A stretch of DNA of 64,000 nt. It comes from Hebobacterum sp964559435. Its GTDB lineage: Bacteria; Armatimonadota; Hebobacteria; Hebobacterales; Hebobacteraceae. The DNA is taken from contig CAZLHI010000006.1 in assembly GCA_964559435.1 (NCBI GenBank), positions 1 to 64,000 of the forward strand, given 5' to 3'. How positions within the stretch are numbered: position 1 is the stretch's first letter; every line of letters starts with the position of its first letter. The translations under genes were made by a program, and so were the position numbers. Shown here one piece after another: positions 34,443 through 43,000 of the stretch. The notes under the pieces were generated by a model, which saw only the letters and a program-made list of their open reading frames with translations, did no database searches and was not told the origin of the DNA.

Positions 34443-37400
34443 CTACTTCTCCAAGTCACAGCGCAGACAGCGACGCGCCTCGGCACGCGCCTCGGCCGCC
34501 GAGTAGGCCAACCTCACCTCATCGAAGTTGCCGCTCCGCTGATCGGGCCCGCGCATGCGCACCGTGATGCGATCGATCTCAGCTTCCGATGGTGACGGCT
34601 TGCTCCGAGAGGCAAAGCCCGTATCCCGGGGGAGCTCTCCCCGCCCGCCGAGGAACACGTCGATGGCCTGGGCGGCCCGCTGGCCGGCGGCAATGGCCTC
34701 TATCAGTGTCGCCGGCCCCGTGACCGCATCCCCGCCCGCGAAGATGCCAGCTTCGCCGCAGCACTGGGTGACCGGATTTGCCTCGATCCGGCCGCGTGAG
34801 ACCACGACGCGGTCATCGGAGGAGGTGAAGCCCAACTCAGGCTGCTGGCCGATCGCGACGATCACGTGATCGGCCTCGAACACCCTCTCTGAGCCCGGTT
34901 TCGGAACAGGCCGGCGGCGGCCACTCTCGTCGGCCTCTCCCAACTCTATCTCGGCACAACGGACGGCCTGCACACGCCCGTCGCCCTCGAAGCCCACCGG
35001 CGAGACCAGGTAGTGAATCTCCACGCCCTCGGCCAGCGCGTCGTCGATCTCTTCCGCGAGGGCCGGCATCTCTTCCCTCGTTCTCCCGTAGATCACGCTC
35101 ACGGAACGGGCCCCCAACCGAAGCGCGCTGCGGGCGGCGCCCACCGCCGCGTTGCCGCCGCCGATGACCACAACCCGCCCCTCCAGCGACTGGATCTCTC
35201 CGGCGCGCACCTTGCGCAGGAAGGTCAGGGCGTCGTGGATCCCGTCCGCCTCTTCACCCTCCAGCTCCAGCCGCGCTCCTTTCTGTGCCCCCGCGGCGAT
35301 GAAGATGGCGTCGAAGCCCTCCTCTTCCAGCTCCTTCAGGGACTCGATCTTGTGATCGGTTTCGATCTCCACGCCGGCCCGCCGGATGTATTCGATGTCT
35401 CGCTCGAGCGCGGCGGCAGGAACCCGGTAGGCGGGAATGCCGGTCGCCATCATGCCGCCCACCACGTCGCTCTGCTCGAAGACCTTCACCTCGCGCCCCA
35501 TCAGCGCGAGGAAGTAGGCGGCCGTCAGACCGGCGGGCCCCGACCCGATCACCGCCACTCGGCCTTCCCTGGGCCCCGGCCACGTGGGCGGCTCGCCGAT
35601 GTCTTCCACCTGTTCCGACACGAACCACTTGAGGTCTCTCACGGCTACAGGCTCGTCTACATCGCCCCGGCGGCAGAACAACTCGCATGGGTGGTGGCAC
35701 GCCCGCCCACACACGGACGGGAACGGGTTCCGCCTGCGGATGACGTCGAGGGCCTCCGTAAAGCGTCCCTCTGCGATGAGCGCGCAGTACTCCGGGATGT
35801 TGACGTGAGCGGGACAGGCGCTGGCGCAGGGTGTCGTGATGAGGGCCTCACACGAATGGGCCGTGCAGCGCGCCTCGCGGATGTGGGCCTCGTACTCCTC
35901 GCGGAAGTGGGGGAGCGTGGACAGGACGGGGTTGGGCGCGGTCTGGCCGAGACCACAGAGAGATGTGTCGGCGATCATGCGGCCCAGGCGTTCGAGTCTC
36001 TCGACATCGGCCTCTTCGCCTTCACCCTGAGTGATGCGGGTGAGGATTTCCAGCATTCGCTTGGTGCCGATCCGACAGGGGACGCACTTGCCACAGGACT
36101 CACGCCGACAGAACTCGCTCAAGAAGCGCGCGATGTCCACCATGCAGCTGGTTTCATCCAACACAATCAGGCCGCCACAGCCTATGATAGCGCCAGCTTG
36201 CTTGGCCCGATCATAGTCAACGGGAAGATCGAGATAGCGGGCCGGGACGCAGCCACCGCAGGGGCCGCCCATCTGCGCGGCCTTGAACTTGCGGCCCCCC
36301 GGGATGCCGCCACCGATGTCGTAGATGATCTGGCGGAGGGTGATGCCCAGGGGAACCTCGACCAGGCCCGTATTGCGGACGCGGCCGGATAGAGCGAAGA
36401 TCTTGGTACCGTTGGAGCCGTCCGTACCGATCCTGGCATAGCTGTCGGCACCCATTTCGATGATCCTGGGGATGTTGGCCCAGGTCTCGACATTGTTGAT
36501 GTTGGTAGGCTTCCCGTACAGCCCCGCCTGGGCGGGGAAGGGTGGCCGGGGCCGGGGCATCCCCCGTCTGCCCTCTATGGAGGCCATCAGGGCGATTTCC
36601 TCCCCGCACACGAATGCCCCCGCGCCTACCCTAAGCTCGATGTCGAACTCGACGCCTGTTCCCAGGATGTTACTTCCAAGCAGCCCCGCCGCGCGCGCAT
36701 GCCCCAGGGCAATCTGCATGTGCTCAAGCGCGATGGGGTACTCCCCGTGCATGTACATGAACCCCTTGCTCGCGCCAATGGCATAGGCACCGATGATGAT
36801 TCCCTCGATCACCAGGTGGGGGTCCCCCTCCAGCAAAGCCCGGTCCATGAACGACCCTGGGTCTCCCTCGTGGGCATTGCAGGCGATGTACTTGGGCTCC
36901 CCTTTCGCAGCACGGGCGAACTGCCACTTCCTGCCGGTCGGGAAGCCCGCCCCGCCCCGGCCTCTCAGCCCCGATGCGAGCACCTCCTCGATCACCTGCT
37001 CCGGCGACATGGTCGATAACACCTGGGCCGCCGAGGAGTAGGCGCCGTGCGCGATGCTGTCCTCCAGGCTCGCAGGATCGACCACGCCGCAGTTTCGCAG
37101 CACCAGTCGGGTCTGGTGCTTGTAGAACGGGATATCATCCTTGAGCGGCACCGCCTTGCCCTCGAGAGGCCAGCAGAGCCTCTCGATAGTGCGGCCGCCA
37201 ATTACAGTCTCCTCAACGATCTCGGCCGCATCCTCGGCCGCGACGCCCTGGTAGAAGATTCCTGCCGGATCGACCACGACCACCACCGCGCCGGCACAGA
37301 GGCCGTGGCAGCCGGTGCGCACCACCCGCGCCTGGGAGCCGATACCCCGCTGTGCGATCTCCCTTTCCAGGGCCTCGCATACGCCCAGCGCTCCAAGGGC

Positions 37401-37505
37401 GCGGCAGCCGGTCGAGCAGACGCGGACGACCGTCCCGCCGCCTTCCTGCCCGGCGAGGTCGGCGCGCAGCTTTGCGAGAGCGTCGATTGATTCCAGGCGT
37501 GTCAT
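34443..37505 (-). CDS. NuoF-like NADH subunit fused to a GltD/NfnB-like NADPH flavoprotein
   Basis: A 1,020-residue fusion. Residues 1-115 form a thioredoxin-like [2Fe-2S] domain (VCSTGCRALG, RTGCHGLCAG). Residues 120-560 are NuoF-like, with FMN/NADH motif SGLRGRGGAGFPTGRKW at about 178 and [4Fe-4S] ESCGKCVPCRIGT near 475. The usual C-terminal ferredoxin is replaced by a GltD-type Fe-S domain (TPCASACPAHVNIPEYCALI, SVCGRACHHPCELFCRRG), then FAD motif VIGSGPAGLTAAYFLALMG at about 645 and a second dinucleotide motif VVIGGGNAAVGAARSALRLG at about 785. It ends with CLRC. The ATG overlaps the NuoE-like stop (ATGA). The subunits separately resemble StnA and StnB of the Sporomusa-type transhydrogenase and HylB of bifurcating formate dehydrogenases. 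Confidence 0.9.
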   Translation of the reverse strand: MTRLESIDALAKLRADLAGQEGGGTVVRVCSTGCRALGALGVCEALEREIAQRGIGSQARVVRTGCHGLCAGAVVVVVDPAGIFYQGVAAEDAAEIVEETVIGGRTIERLCWPLEGKAVPLKDDIPFYKHQTRLVLRNCGVVDPASLEDSIAHGAYSSAAQVLSTMSPEQVIEEVLASGLRGRGGAGFPTGRKWQFARAAKGEPKYIACNAHEGDPGSFMDRALLEGDPHLVIEGIIIGAYAIGASKGFMYMHGEYPIALEHMQIALGHARAAGLLGSNILGTGVEFDIELRVGAGAFVCGEEIALMASIEGRRGMPRPRPPFPAQAGLYGKPTNINNVETWANIPRIIEMGADSYARIGTDGSNGTKIFALSGRVRNTGLVEVPLGITLRQIIYDIGGGIPGGRKFKAAQMGGPCGGCVPARYLDLPVDYDRAKQAGAIIGCGGLIVLDETSCMVDIARFLSEFCRRESCGKCVPCRIGTKRMLEILTRITQGEGEEADVERLERLGRMIADTSLCGLGQTAPNPVLSTLPHFREEYEAHIREARCTAHSCEALITTPCASACPAHVNIPEYCALIAEGRFTEALDVIRRRNPFPSVCGRACHHPCELFCRRGDVDEPVAVRDLKWFVSEQVEDIGEPPTWPGPREGRVAVIGSGPAGLTAAYFLALMGREVKVFEQSDVVGGMMATGIPAYRVPAAALERDIEYIRRAGVEIETDHKIESLKELEEEGFDAIFIAAGAQKGARLELEGEEADGIHDALTFLRKVRAGEIQSLEGRVVVIGGGNAAVGAARSALRLGARSVSVIYGRTREEMPALAEEIDDALAEGVEIHYLVSPVGFEGDGRVQAVRCAEIELGEADESGRRRPVPKPGSERVFEADHVIVAIGQQPELGFTSSDDRVVVSRGRIEANPVTQCCGEAGIFAGGDAVTGPATLIEAIAAGQRAAQAIDVFLGGRGELPRDTGFASRSKPSPSEAEIDRITVRMRGPDQRSGNFDEVRLAYSAAEARAEARRCLRCDLEK

Positions 37506-38011
37506 TGCCGCTCGGCCCGGAAGTTCTGCAGGATGGCAGCCACCTTCTGCGGCGTGAGCATCCCGTAGTACTCGTTATCGATCATCATGACCGGCGCCAG
37601 GAAGCAGGTCCCCAGGCAGGCCACGGTCTCCAGGTAGAACATCAGGTCGGGGGTGCTCTCCCCCTCTTCGACGCCCAGCTCGCGCTGAACGGCTTCGAGC
37701 ACCCGGCCGGCGCCCTTCACGTGGCAGGCGGTGCCGCGGCAGCACAGGACCGTGTGCCGGCCGCGGGGCTCGGTGTAGAACTGCGCGTAGAAGGTGACGA
37801 CCCCGTAGATTCGACTCAAAGGAATCTTTGCGCGCTTGCTCATTCGCTCGAGCGCCGATGGAGGAAGGTATCCGAATCCCTCTTGGATTTCCTGGAGAGC
37901 CCCGATGAGGTTAGCCTCGGGGCGAGTAACGAGAGAGTCCAGCGCCTCTACGACTTCGGCTTCTGACGGGCTCTGGGAGACTAGCCTGTCCGGAGTTGCA
38001 TTCTCAGCCAT
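37502..38011 (-). CDS. NuoE-like [2Fe-2S] subunit of the formate dehydrogenase
   Basis: A 169-residue thioredoxin-like [2Fe-2S] protein of the NuoE/HndA/HylC type. An N-terminal helical part (PEANLIGALQEIQEGFGYLPPSALERMS) precedes the cluster domain with Cys ligands in CCRGTACHVKGA and ACLGTCFLAPVMMID. YGVVTFYAQFYTEPRG is the family hallmark. It would pair with the NuoF part of the 34443-37505 protein, passing electrons between NADH and the Fe-S chain. Its stop overlaps the start of that gene. Confidence 0.94.
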   Translation of the reverse strand: MAENATPDRLVSQSPSEAEVVEALDSLVTRPEANLIGALQEIQEGFGYLPPSALERMSKRAKIPLSRIYGVVTFYAQFYTEPRGRHTVLCCRGTACHVKGAGRVLEAVQRELGVEEGESTPDLMFYLETVACLGTCFLAPVMMIDNEYYGMLTPQKVAAILQNFRAERQ

Positions 38012-38097
38012 GAGCTACCGACTATCCTTCGGATAGATCTCAGCAGACTGCGGACGGTCAGCGACGCCGACGACGACCACCCATCGAGCGGCGAGTG

Positions 38098-38928
38098 CTA
38101 CTTCATGTCGGAGATACGGCCGCCATCGACGTACACCGTAAGCGAGTCCCGGCGAACGAACCCAACAAGCGTTACTCCGGCGCGCTGTGCGAGCCGGATG
38201 GCCAGCTCCGTTGGCGCCGAAACGCTGGCCACTATAGGAATACCCGCGCGGCCGGTCTTCTGCACCATCTCGAAGCTGCAGCGGCCCGATAAGACGGCGA
38301 CGCGAGCGGCGCCCAGTTGGCGCGAGAGCAGCAGCCGGCCGATGGCCTTGTCCAGGGCATTGTGTCGCCCGACGTCCTCGGCCGCCGAGAGCAGCTCTCC
38401 GGCCCCGTCGAACAGCGCAGCGGCGTGCGTTCCGCCTGTCGGTTTGAAGTAGCGCTGAGCGTCCTGAAGCTTCACCGCCAAGGCGAGCAGCTTCGCCACA
38501 GAAGTGCTGAAGTCCTTGGGGATTGCGGGGAAGCGCGTGACGATGTCGTCGATCATCTCCCGGCCGCAGAGGCCGCAGCTCGACGAGACCGCATGTGGCA
38601 CGGCCCGCGAGGGAGGCTCTCGCTCCCCGGTCCTGACGACGGCGACGCGATTGGCGTCCTCTACGTCACAGGCCTGGATCGATCCGAGATCCGCCGGCCC
38701 GTCGATAAGCCCCTCCGCCAGACAGAAGCCGGCGGCGAGGGCAAGGTCGTCCCCGGGGGTCCGCATCACGACGGCGTAAGGAGCGCCGTCCACAAGGATC
38801 TCGAGCGGCTCCTCGACGATCACCGTCGCCTCGGCGGCCCGCAGCTTGCCCTCCCTCAAGCGCCAGGCCGAGGCGGAAGCTGTGGCCTCGCCGCCGCTGG
38901 ACCCATCACTCCTGCGGGTGGATGACAA
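38098..38928 (-). CDS. fdhD: Formate dehydrogenase accessory sulfurtransferase FdhD
   Basis: FdhD receives sulfur from a cysteine desulfurase and delivers it to the molybdenum cofactor of formate dehydrogenase. The family is clear from VIVEEPLEILVDG, TPGDDLALAAGFCLAEGLI, SSSCGLCGREMI (the active CxxC), GGTHAAALFD, EDVGRHNALDKAIG, LSGRCSFEMVQK and IVASVSAPTELAI. From TTG 38928 it is 276 residues and overlaps the upstream alcohol dehydrogenase end by 23 bases; the true start may be further in. It lies 86 bases before the NuoE-like gene in the formate dehydrogenase operon. Confidence 0.95.
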   Translation of the reverse strand: MSSTRRSDGSSGGEATASASAWRLREGKLRAAEATVIVEEPLEILVDGAPYAVVMRTPGDDLALAAGFCLAEGLIDGPADLGSIQACDVEDANRVAVVRTGEREPPSRAVPHAVSSSCGLCGREMIDDIVTRFPAIPKDFSTSVAKLLALAVKLQDAQRYFKPTGGTHAAALFDGAGELLSAAEDVGRHNALDKAIGRLLLSRQLGAARVAVLSGRCSFEMVQKTGRAGIPIVASVSAPTELAIRLAQRAGVTLVGFVRRDSLTVYVDGGRISDMK

Positions 38929-39925
38929 CCTTCAGCGACTCCTGTCCCTCCGCTACGAGCCCGAAGCCCTTCTCCGTCTCAGCCAGGGGCAGACGGTGTG
39001 TGATCATCGCCTCGGCCGGGATGTACCCGGCACTGAGCAGCGAGATGGCCTGTTCCGCATCGGCCGGCGAGTTGCCATACGTGGTGCGGATGGTGATGTC
39101 ATTGCGCCAGAAGTCATTGATGGGGACGCTGATGTCTTCCGCAGGGACCGCGAAGTAGAGCACGGTCCCACCGGGGGCAACACAGGTGAGCGCCTGAGCG
39201 GCGGCCTCCGCCGCGCCGGTGGAGACGATGACACAGTCGGCGAGGCGGCTGCCGTTCGCGGCGCGGACGCGCTCCGGGATGTCATCGGAGGCGTCGAACG
39301 CGTCGGTCGCGCCGAATCGGCGGGCGAGGTCGAGGCGGCTGGGATTCACATCGGTGGCGAAGACGCGGCCGGCAGCGAAGGCCCGGGCGGCCGCGATGTT
39401 GAGGAGCCCGGAGATGCCGCTGCCGAGCACGAGGTAGCTGCTGCCCGGCGGCGCGCCCACCGCCCGGAGCCCGCGCACGACACAGCCCACGGGCTCGATG
39501 AAGGTGGCGGTGTCGTAGTCCATGTCGTTGGGGAGGCGGAAGAGCCCGCGGTCAACGTTGAGCGCGGGGATGCGGACGTATTCGGCGAACCCGCCGGGGT
39601 CGTAGTTGGTGGTGTGCAGGGTCTCGCAGGCCGTGTGGTGCCTTGCCAGGCACTGGCGGCAGGTGTTGCAGGGGATGTGGTGGCTTGCGAAAACGCGGTC
39701 CCCGGCCGACCAGCCCTCCACGTCGTCGCCGACCTCGGCGATCTCGCCGGCCATCTCGTGGCCGAGGACCACGGGTGCGCGCTTGATGCGGTACCACTCC
39801 ATGACATCGCTGCCGCAGATGCCGCAGGCCATCGCCCTGACGAGCACCTCGCCGGGGCCGATCTCCGGCATGGGCATCTCTTCGAGGCGGACGTCGCTAT
39901 TCCGGTAGTACATCGCGACGCGCAT
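38906..39925 (-). CDS. Zinc-dependent medium-chain alcohol dehydrogenase
   Basis: A 339-residue MDR enzyme. Catalytic zinc site: CGICGSD and GHEMAGEI; structural zinc: CNTCRQCLARHHTAC; Rossmann fold: VLGSGISGLLNIAAARAF with D-N-P-S following (ATDVNPSR), implying NAD(H). It resembles threonine/sorbitol dehydrogenase relatives. The substrate is unknown. It lies between the aldolase and fdhD genes, so its product or reductant may connect to formate metabolism. ATG 39925 follows gggac. Confidence 0.92.
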   Translation of the reverse strand: MRVAMYYRNSDVRLEEMPMPEIGPGEVLVRAMACGICGSDVMEWYRIKRAPVVLGHEMAGEIAEVGDDVEGWSAGDRVFASHHIPCNTCRQCLARHHTACETLHTTNYDPGGFAEYVRIPALNVDRGLFRLPNDMDYDTATFIEPVGCVVRGLRAVGAPPGSSYLVLGSGISGLLNIAAARAFAAGRVFATDVNPSRLDLARRFGATDAFDASDDIPERVRAANGSRLADCVIVSTGAAEAAAQALTCVAPGGTVLYFAVPAEDISVPINDFWRNDITIRTTYGNSPADAEQAISLLSAGYIPAEAMITHRLPLAETEKGFGLVAEGQESLKVVIHPQE

Positions 39926-39950
39926 GGCGAGAGCACTGTCCCTGAGTGAG

Positions 39951-40748
39951 TTAGGCTTTGCCGGCCTTGATGTCGTCGAAGAGCTGGCCGGCTTCCTTAG
40001 CGGTGGCGTTTTCGTGGACGATTGCGCGTACCGCGCGGATGGCGGCCACGGGATGCTCTGACTGCCAGATGTTCCGGCCCATGTCTACGCCGATTGCACC
40101 CCTCGCAATCGCGTCTGCGGCAATGCGGAAGGCGTCGTATACGGTCTCCAGCCTCGGCCCGCCGGCGATGACGAGCGGGACCGGACAGCCGTTCACGACC
40201 TTCTCGAATTCCTCGCAGTAGTAGGTCTTGACGAAATGGGCGCCCAGCTCGGCGGCGATGCGGCAGGCCAGACCGAGATATCGAGCGTCGCGCTTCTCCA
40301 GCTCCTTGCCGACTGCGGTCACGGCGAGGCATGGGATTCCGTAGCGCTGACCCTGATCGACTAGATGAGCGAAGTTGAGCAGCGTCTGGTGCTCATATGC
40401 AGCACCCACGTAGATCGAAAGCGCCATGGCCGACGCGTTGATGCGAATCGCCTCCTCGATGCCCGTCGTGATACCCTCGCGCGACATGTCTTCGCCGATG
40501 ACGCTGTTGCCGCCGGAGACGCGGAGCACAACGGGCACCGAGCTGTTGGGGTCGATGCAGTTCCGGACCACGCCTCGCGTCGGCATCACCGCATCGGTAT
40601 AGGGGAGCAGCGGTTCGATGACCTCACGCGGGCGCTCCAGCTTACTTATCGGCCCAAGGAAGTAGCCGTGATCGACGGCCAGCATGACGGTGTGCCCGTC
40701 CTCAGGCTGGATAATCCGCGACAGCCGGTTCTGCAGGCCCCAGTCCAT
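39951..40748 (-). CDS. Class I aldolase or thiolase of the LsrF/FbaB (DeoC-type) family
   Basis: A 265-residue TIM barrel. The start LQNRLSRIIQPEDGHTVMLAVDHGYFLGPI is the family signature, and the Schiff-base lysine lies in AHFVKTYYCEEF (near 173). Other conserved segments are SGGNSVIG, VYVGA-type AMALSIYVGAAYEHQ, PLVIAGGP and GVDMGRNIWQSEHP. Members include LsrF, which cleaves the AI-2 phospho-derivative, and archaeal fructose-1,6-bisphosphate aldolase. No lsrACDB or lsrK is here, so an AI-2 role is not supported. It is the first gene of the minus-strand operon leading into the formate dehydrogenase genes. Confidence 0.9.
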   Translation of the reverse strand: MDWGLQNRLSRIIQPEDGHTVMLAVDHGYFLGPISKLERPREVIEPLLPYTDAVMPTRGVVRNCIDPNSSVPVVLRVSGGNSVIGEDMSREGITTGIEEAIRINASAMALSIYVGAAYEHQTLLNFAHLVDQGQRYGIPCLAVTAVGKELEKRDARYLGLACRIAAELGAHFVKTYYCEEFEKVVNGCPVPLVIAGGPRLETVYDAFRIAADAIARGAIGVDMGRNIWQSEHPVAAIRAVRAIVHENATAKEAGQLFDDIKAGKA

Positions 40749-40896
40749 GGTGGTTGACTCCTTGTGCAGTTCTGGGAGGGTGGTTCTGTGCCGCGGGTCG
40801 AGTCCCCTGCGAATTGGGTGCTCGGCGTGGGAGGCGCCGGTCGTGGTGGACCCGAACTATGCGGCGGTGACTGAACGCCAGCCTCACGGAAGAACT

Positions 40897-41814
40897 ATGC
40901 CGCCCTATCTCATCACCGGCGCGACGGGGTTTCTCGGCGCGAATGTGGCAGTGACGCTGGCAGAGGCATTCCCGTCGGCCGAGATCTGGTGTCTCGCGAT
41001 GCCGGGGACTCGGCTGCCCGGAGTGGTCGCGGCTCTGCCACAGGTCCGCTGCATCGAGGGTGACATTGCAGATGTAGAGGTGCCCTTCTCAGATGGGTGC
41101 GTGGTGCACTGCGCAGCGGTGAGAGATCCCGCCTCGCCGCGACTGTGGGAGGTGAACGCGGTCGGGACGGGCGCGGTGGCGGAGAGGGCGGCCAGGCGTG
41201 ACTGCTCATTCATCTATGCCTCCAGTCAATCTGCGTACGGGACGGCTAATGAGCTGCCCGCGAGGGAGGACGAAGAGCCGCAGCCGGACACCGAGTACGG
41301 GCGGTCGAAGCTGGCAGGTGAAAGGGCTGTCGAGGCTGTGTACGGGCCCGGAGATGGATGGGTTGCGCTCCGCTTCGCGCGGCTCTACGGGGCGGCCGCG
41401 GGGGAGCGGTACGACGGGGTTGTGGGAGCGTTTCTGGGAGCGGCGCGGTCGGGAGTGGAGGCTGTGGTACGGGGGGACGGGTCGGCGGTGCTCGACCTGC
41501 TCGACATCGGCGACGCATGCGCGGCGGTGGCAGCCGCCTGCCGGCATATTGCGGACTTGAGAGGGCCATACAACGTCGGGTCGGGGGAGCCGGTGTCAGT
41601 GCTGGAGATTGCAGAGCTCATACGAGAGCACCGACCGAGATTCGCATGGCGGCACGAGCCGACAGAGGACGTGGGGCCAGGGCTGTGGCTGGACTCCCAT
41701 CGGTTCCGATCGGCCACTGGATGGACGCCGCAAGTGTCTCCTCGCGAAGCGATCGCGAGGGCGTGTCATCGGCTGGAGCGGACGTCGGGCCTCGGCGAGG
41801 GGGAGACAGGCTGA
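40897..41814 (+). CDS. NAD-dependent epimerase/dehydratase (extended SDR)
   Basis: A 305-residue SDR: nucleotide motif ITGATGFLGANVA at 6-18, active site SSQSAYG and YGRSKLAGERAV (YxxxK near 139-143), LRFARLYG, and the C-terminal YNVGSGEPVSVLEIAELI typical of UDP-glucose 4-epimerase-like proteins. The start is ATG 40897 (ggaag upstream); an open frame from 40684 lies across the divergent promoter region and is rejected. The substrate is probably a sugar nucleotide. It converges with the alcohol dehydrogenase at 41898. Confidence 0.88.
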   Translation: MPPYLITGATGFLGANVAVTLAEAFPSAEIWCLAMPGTRLPGVVAALPQVRCIEGDIADVEVPFSDGCVVHCAAVRDPASPRLWEVNAVGTGAVAERAARRDCSFIYASSQSAYGTANELPAREDEEPQPDTEYGRSKLAGERAVEAVYGPGDGWVALRFARLYGAAAGERYDGVVGAFLGAARSGVEAVVRGDGSAVLDLLDIGDACAAVAAACRHIADLRGPYNVGSGEPVSVLEIAELIREHRPRFAWRHEPTEDVGPGLWLDSHRFRSATGWTPQVSPREAIARACHRLERTSGLGEGETG

Positions 41815-41897
41815 GCAGACGGCGGGGCGCCGTATCCGGTCCTCCTCATGTGGCAGAGGTCCAGCGCGGAGGCGCTCTGTCGAGAGAATACGTCCCT

Positions 41898-42917
41898 CTA
41901 CTCCTGGGGCAACACCACTGCCTTCACCAGTCCCTGCGGCCGGCGGCAGGCCGCCTCGAAGGCCTGGCCCGCCTCAGCGAAGGAGTAACGGTGCGTCACC
42001 AGCTTCCCCAGCGGCGCTTCGCCCGAAGCCGCCATTGCCACCAGCTCGCCGAAATCGGCCAGCGACAGGCGCGACCCCAATATCGTCAGCTCCTGGCGCA
42101 CAAGTTGCCAGGGCCTCACCTGCATCGGTTCATCCACAATGGTCATTATGACGACCCGTCCGGCCACGCCGGCGACGGCGAGCGCGGTTTCCGCTCCGTC
42201 GATCTCGCCTGTGGCGTCGATGGCGACGTGGGCGCCGTATCCGTCCGTGAAATCGCGAACGGCCTCGGCCACTGAGTCCGCTTCCGGGTTTAGCACCGTC
42301 TCCGCCCCGAGCTCGGCGGCAAGCTCACGTCGCCAGGCAAGCCGCTCGGCGACGAGGGCCAACGCCCCTGCCTTCCGAGCCATGATCAGGCTGCACAGAC
42401 CGACCGGCCCGGCTCCGAGGATGACAACTCTGTCTCCCCGCTTCGTGTCCCCGCGCCGGATGGCCTGCGCGCCGATGCTCAGGGTCTCGACGACCGCGGC
42501 GGTCTCGAAGGTCATATCGTCTGGGATCGAGTACAACTGAGACGCGCGGCAGAGGGCGTATTCGGCCATCGCCCCCGGCCGGTGGACGCCGGCAATCGAC
42601 ACCTGCACACAGCAGTTGTGTCGGCCCGCCCGACACGCGTAGCACTCGCCGCACGACAGCGCGGGATCGACGGCGACGCGCGTTCCCACAGCAGGCCCCG
42701 ACCAGGCCGGCCCGACCGAGGCGATCTCGCCCGAGAACTCATGCCCCGGCAGACGCGGATAGTTGGGAAGCGGATGCTTACCTGCATAGCACTCAGCGTC
42801 CGACCCGCAAATGCCCACCGCGCGGACGCGGATGAGGGCCTCGTTCGGGCCGGGCTCGGGCTCGGGGATATCGCGGAGTTCGAGGGCGTGGGGGCCGGTG
42901 AGGAACCAGGCTTTCAT
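41898..42917 (-). CDS. Zinc-dependent medium-chain alcohol dehydrogenase
   Basis: A 339-residue MDR enzyme of the same size as the one at 38906-39925 but clearly diverged. Catalytic zinc: CGSDAECYAGKHPLPNYPRL with GHEFSGEI; structural zinc: CGECYACRAGRHNCC; Rossmann motif ILGAGPVGLCSLIMARKAG, followed by AERLAWRR, with no Asp at the usual NAD-selecting position, so NADP use is possible. The family pattern resembles L-iditol/galactitol dehydrogenases. It has no cotranscribed neighbour. Confidence 0.9.
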   Translation of the reverse strand: MKAWFLTGPHALELRDIPEPEPGPNEALIRVRAVGICGSDAECYAGKHPLPNYPRLPGHEFSGEIASVGPAWSGPAVGTRVAVDPALSCGECYACRAGRHNCCVQVSIAGVHRPGAMAEYALCRASQLYSIPDDMTFETAAVVETLSIGAQAIRRGDTKRGDRVVILGAGPVGLCSLIMARKAGALALVAERLAWRRELAAELGAETVLNPEADSVAEAVRDFTDGYGAHVAIDATGEIDGAETALAVAGVAGRVVIMTIVDEPMQVRPWQLVRQELTILGSRLSLADFGELVAMAASGEAPLGKLVTHRYSFAEAGQAFEAACRRPQGLVKAVVLPQE

Positions 42918-43000
42918 GTGTGAGCTATTCGCTGTAGCTCACCGTCGGTCCTGGGACGCAGGGGATCCCAAGGTGAGCTGGCTGGCCGAGCCGAAGACAT

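Noticed and set aside
35013..36392. A 459-codon plus-strand frame opposite the NuoF-GltD fusion
   Set aside because: His/Arg/Asp-rich shadow of a clearly conserved gene.
39951..40748. An autoinducer-2 (lsr) system because of the LsrF-like gene
   Set aside because: No lsr transporter, kinase or repressor is present; the family includes other aldolases.
40790..40825. A short sequence resembling a tRNA T-arm (gggtcgagtcccc)
   Set aside because: The flanking bases do not form an acceptor stem, D-arm or anticodon arm.
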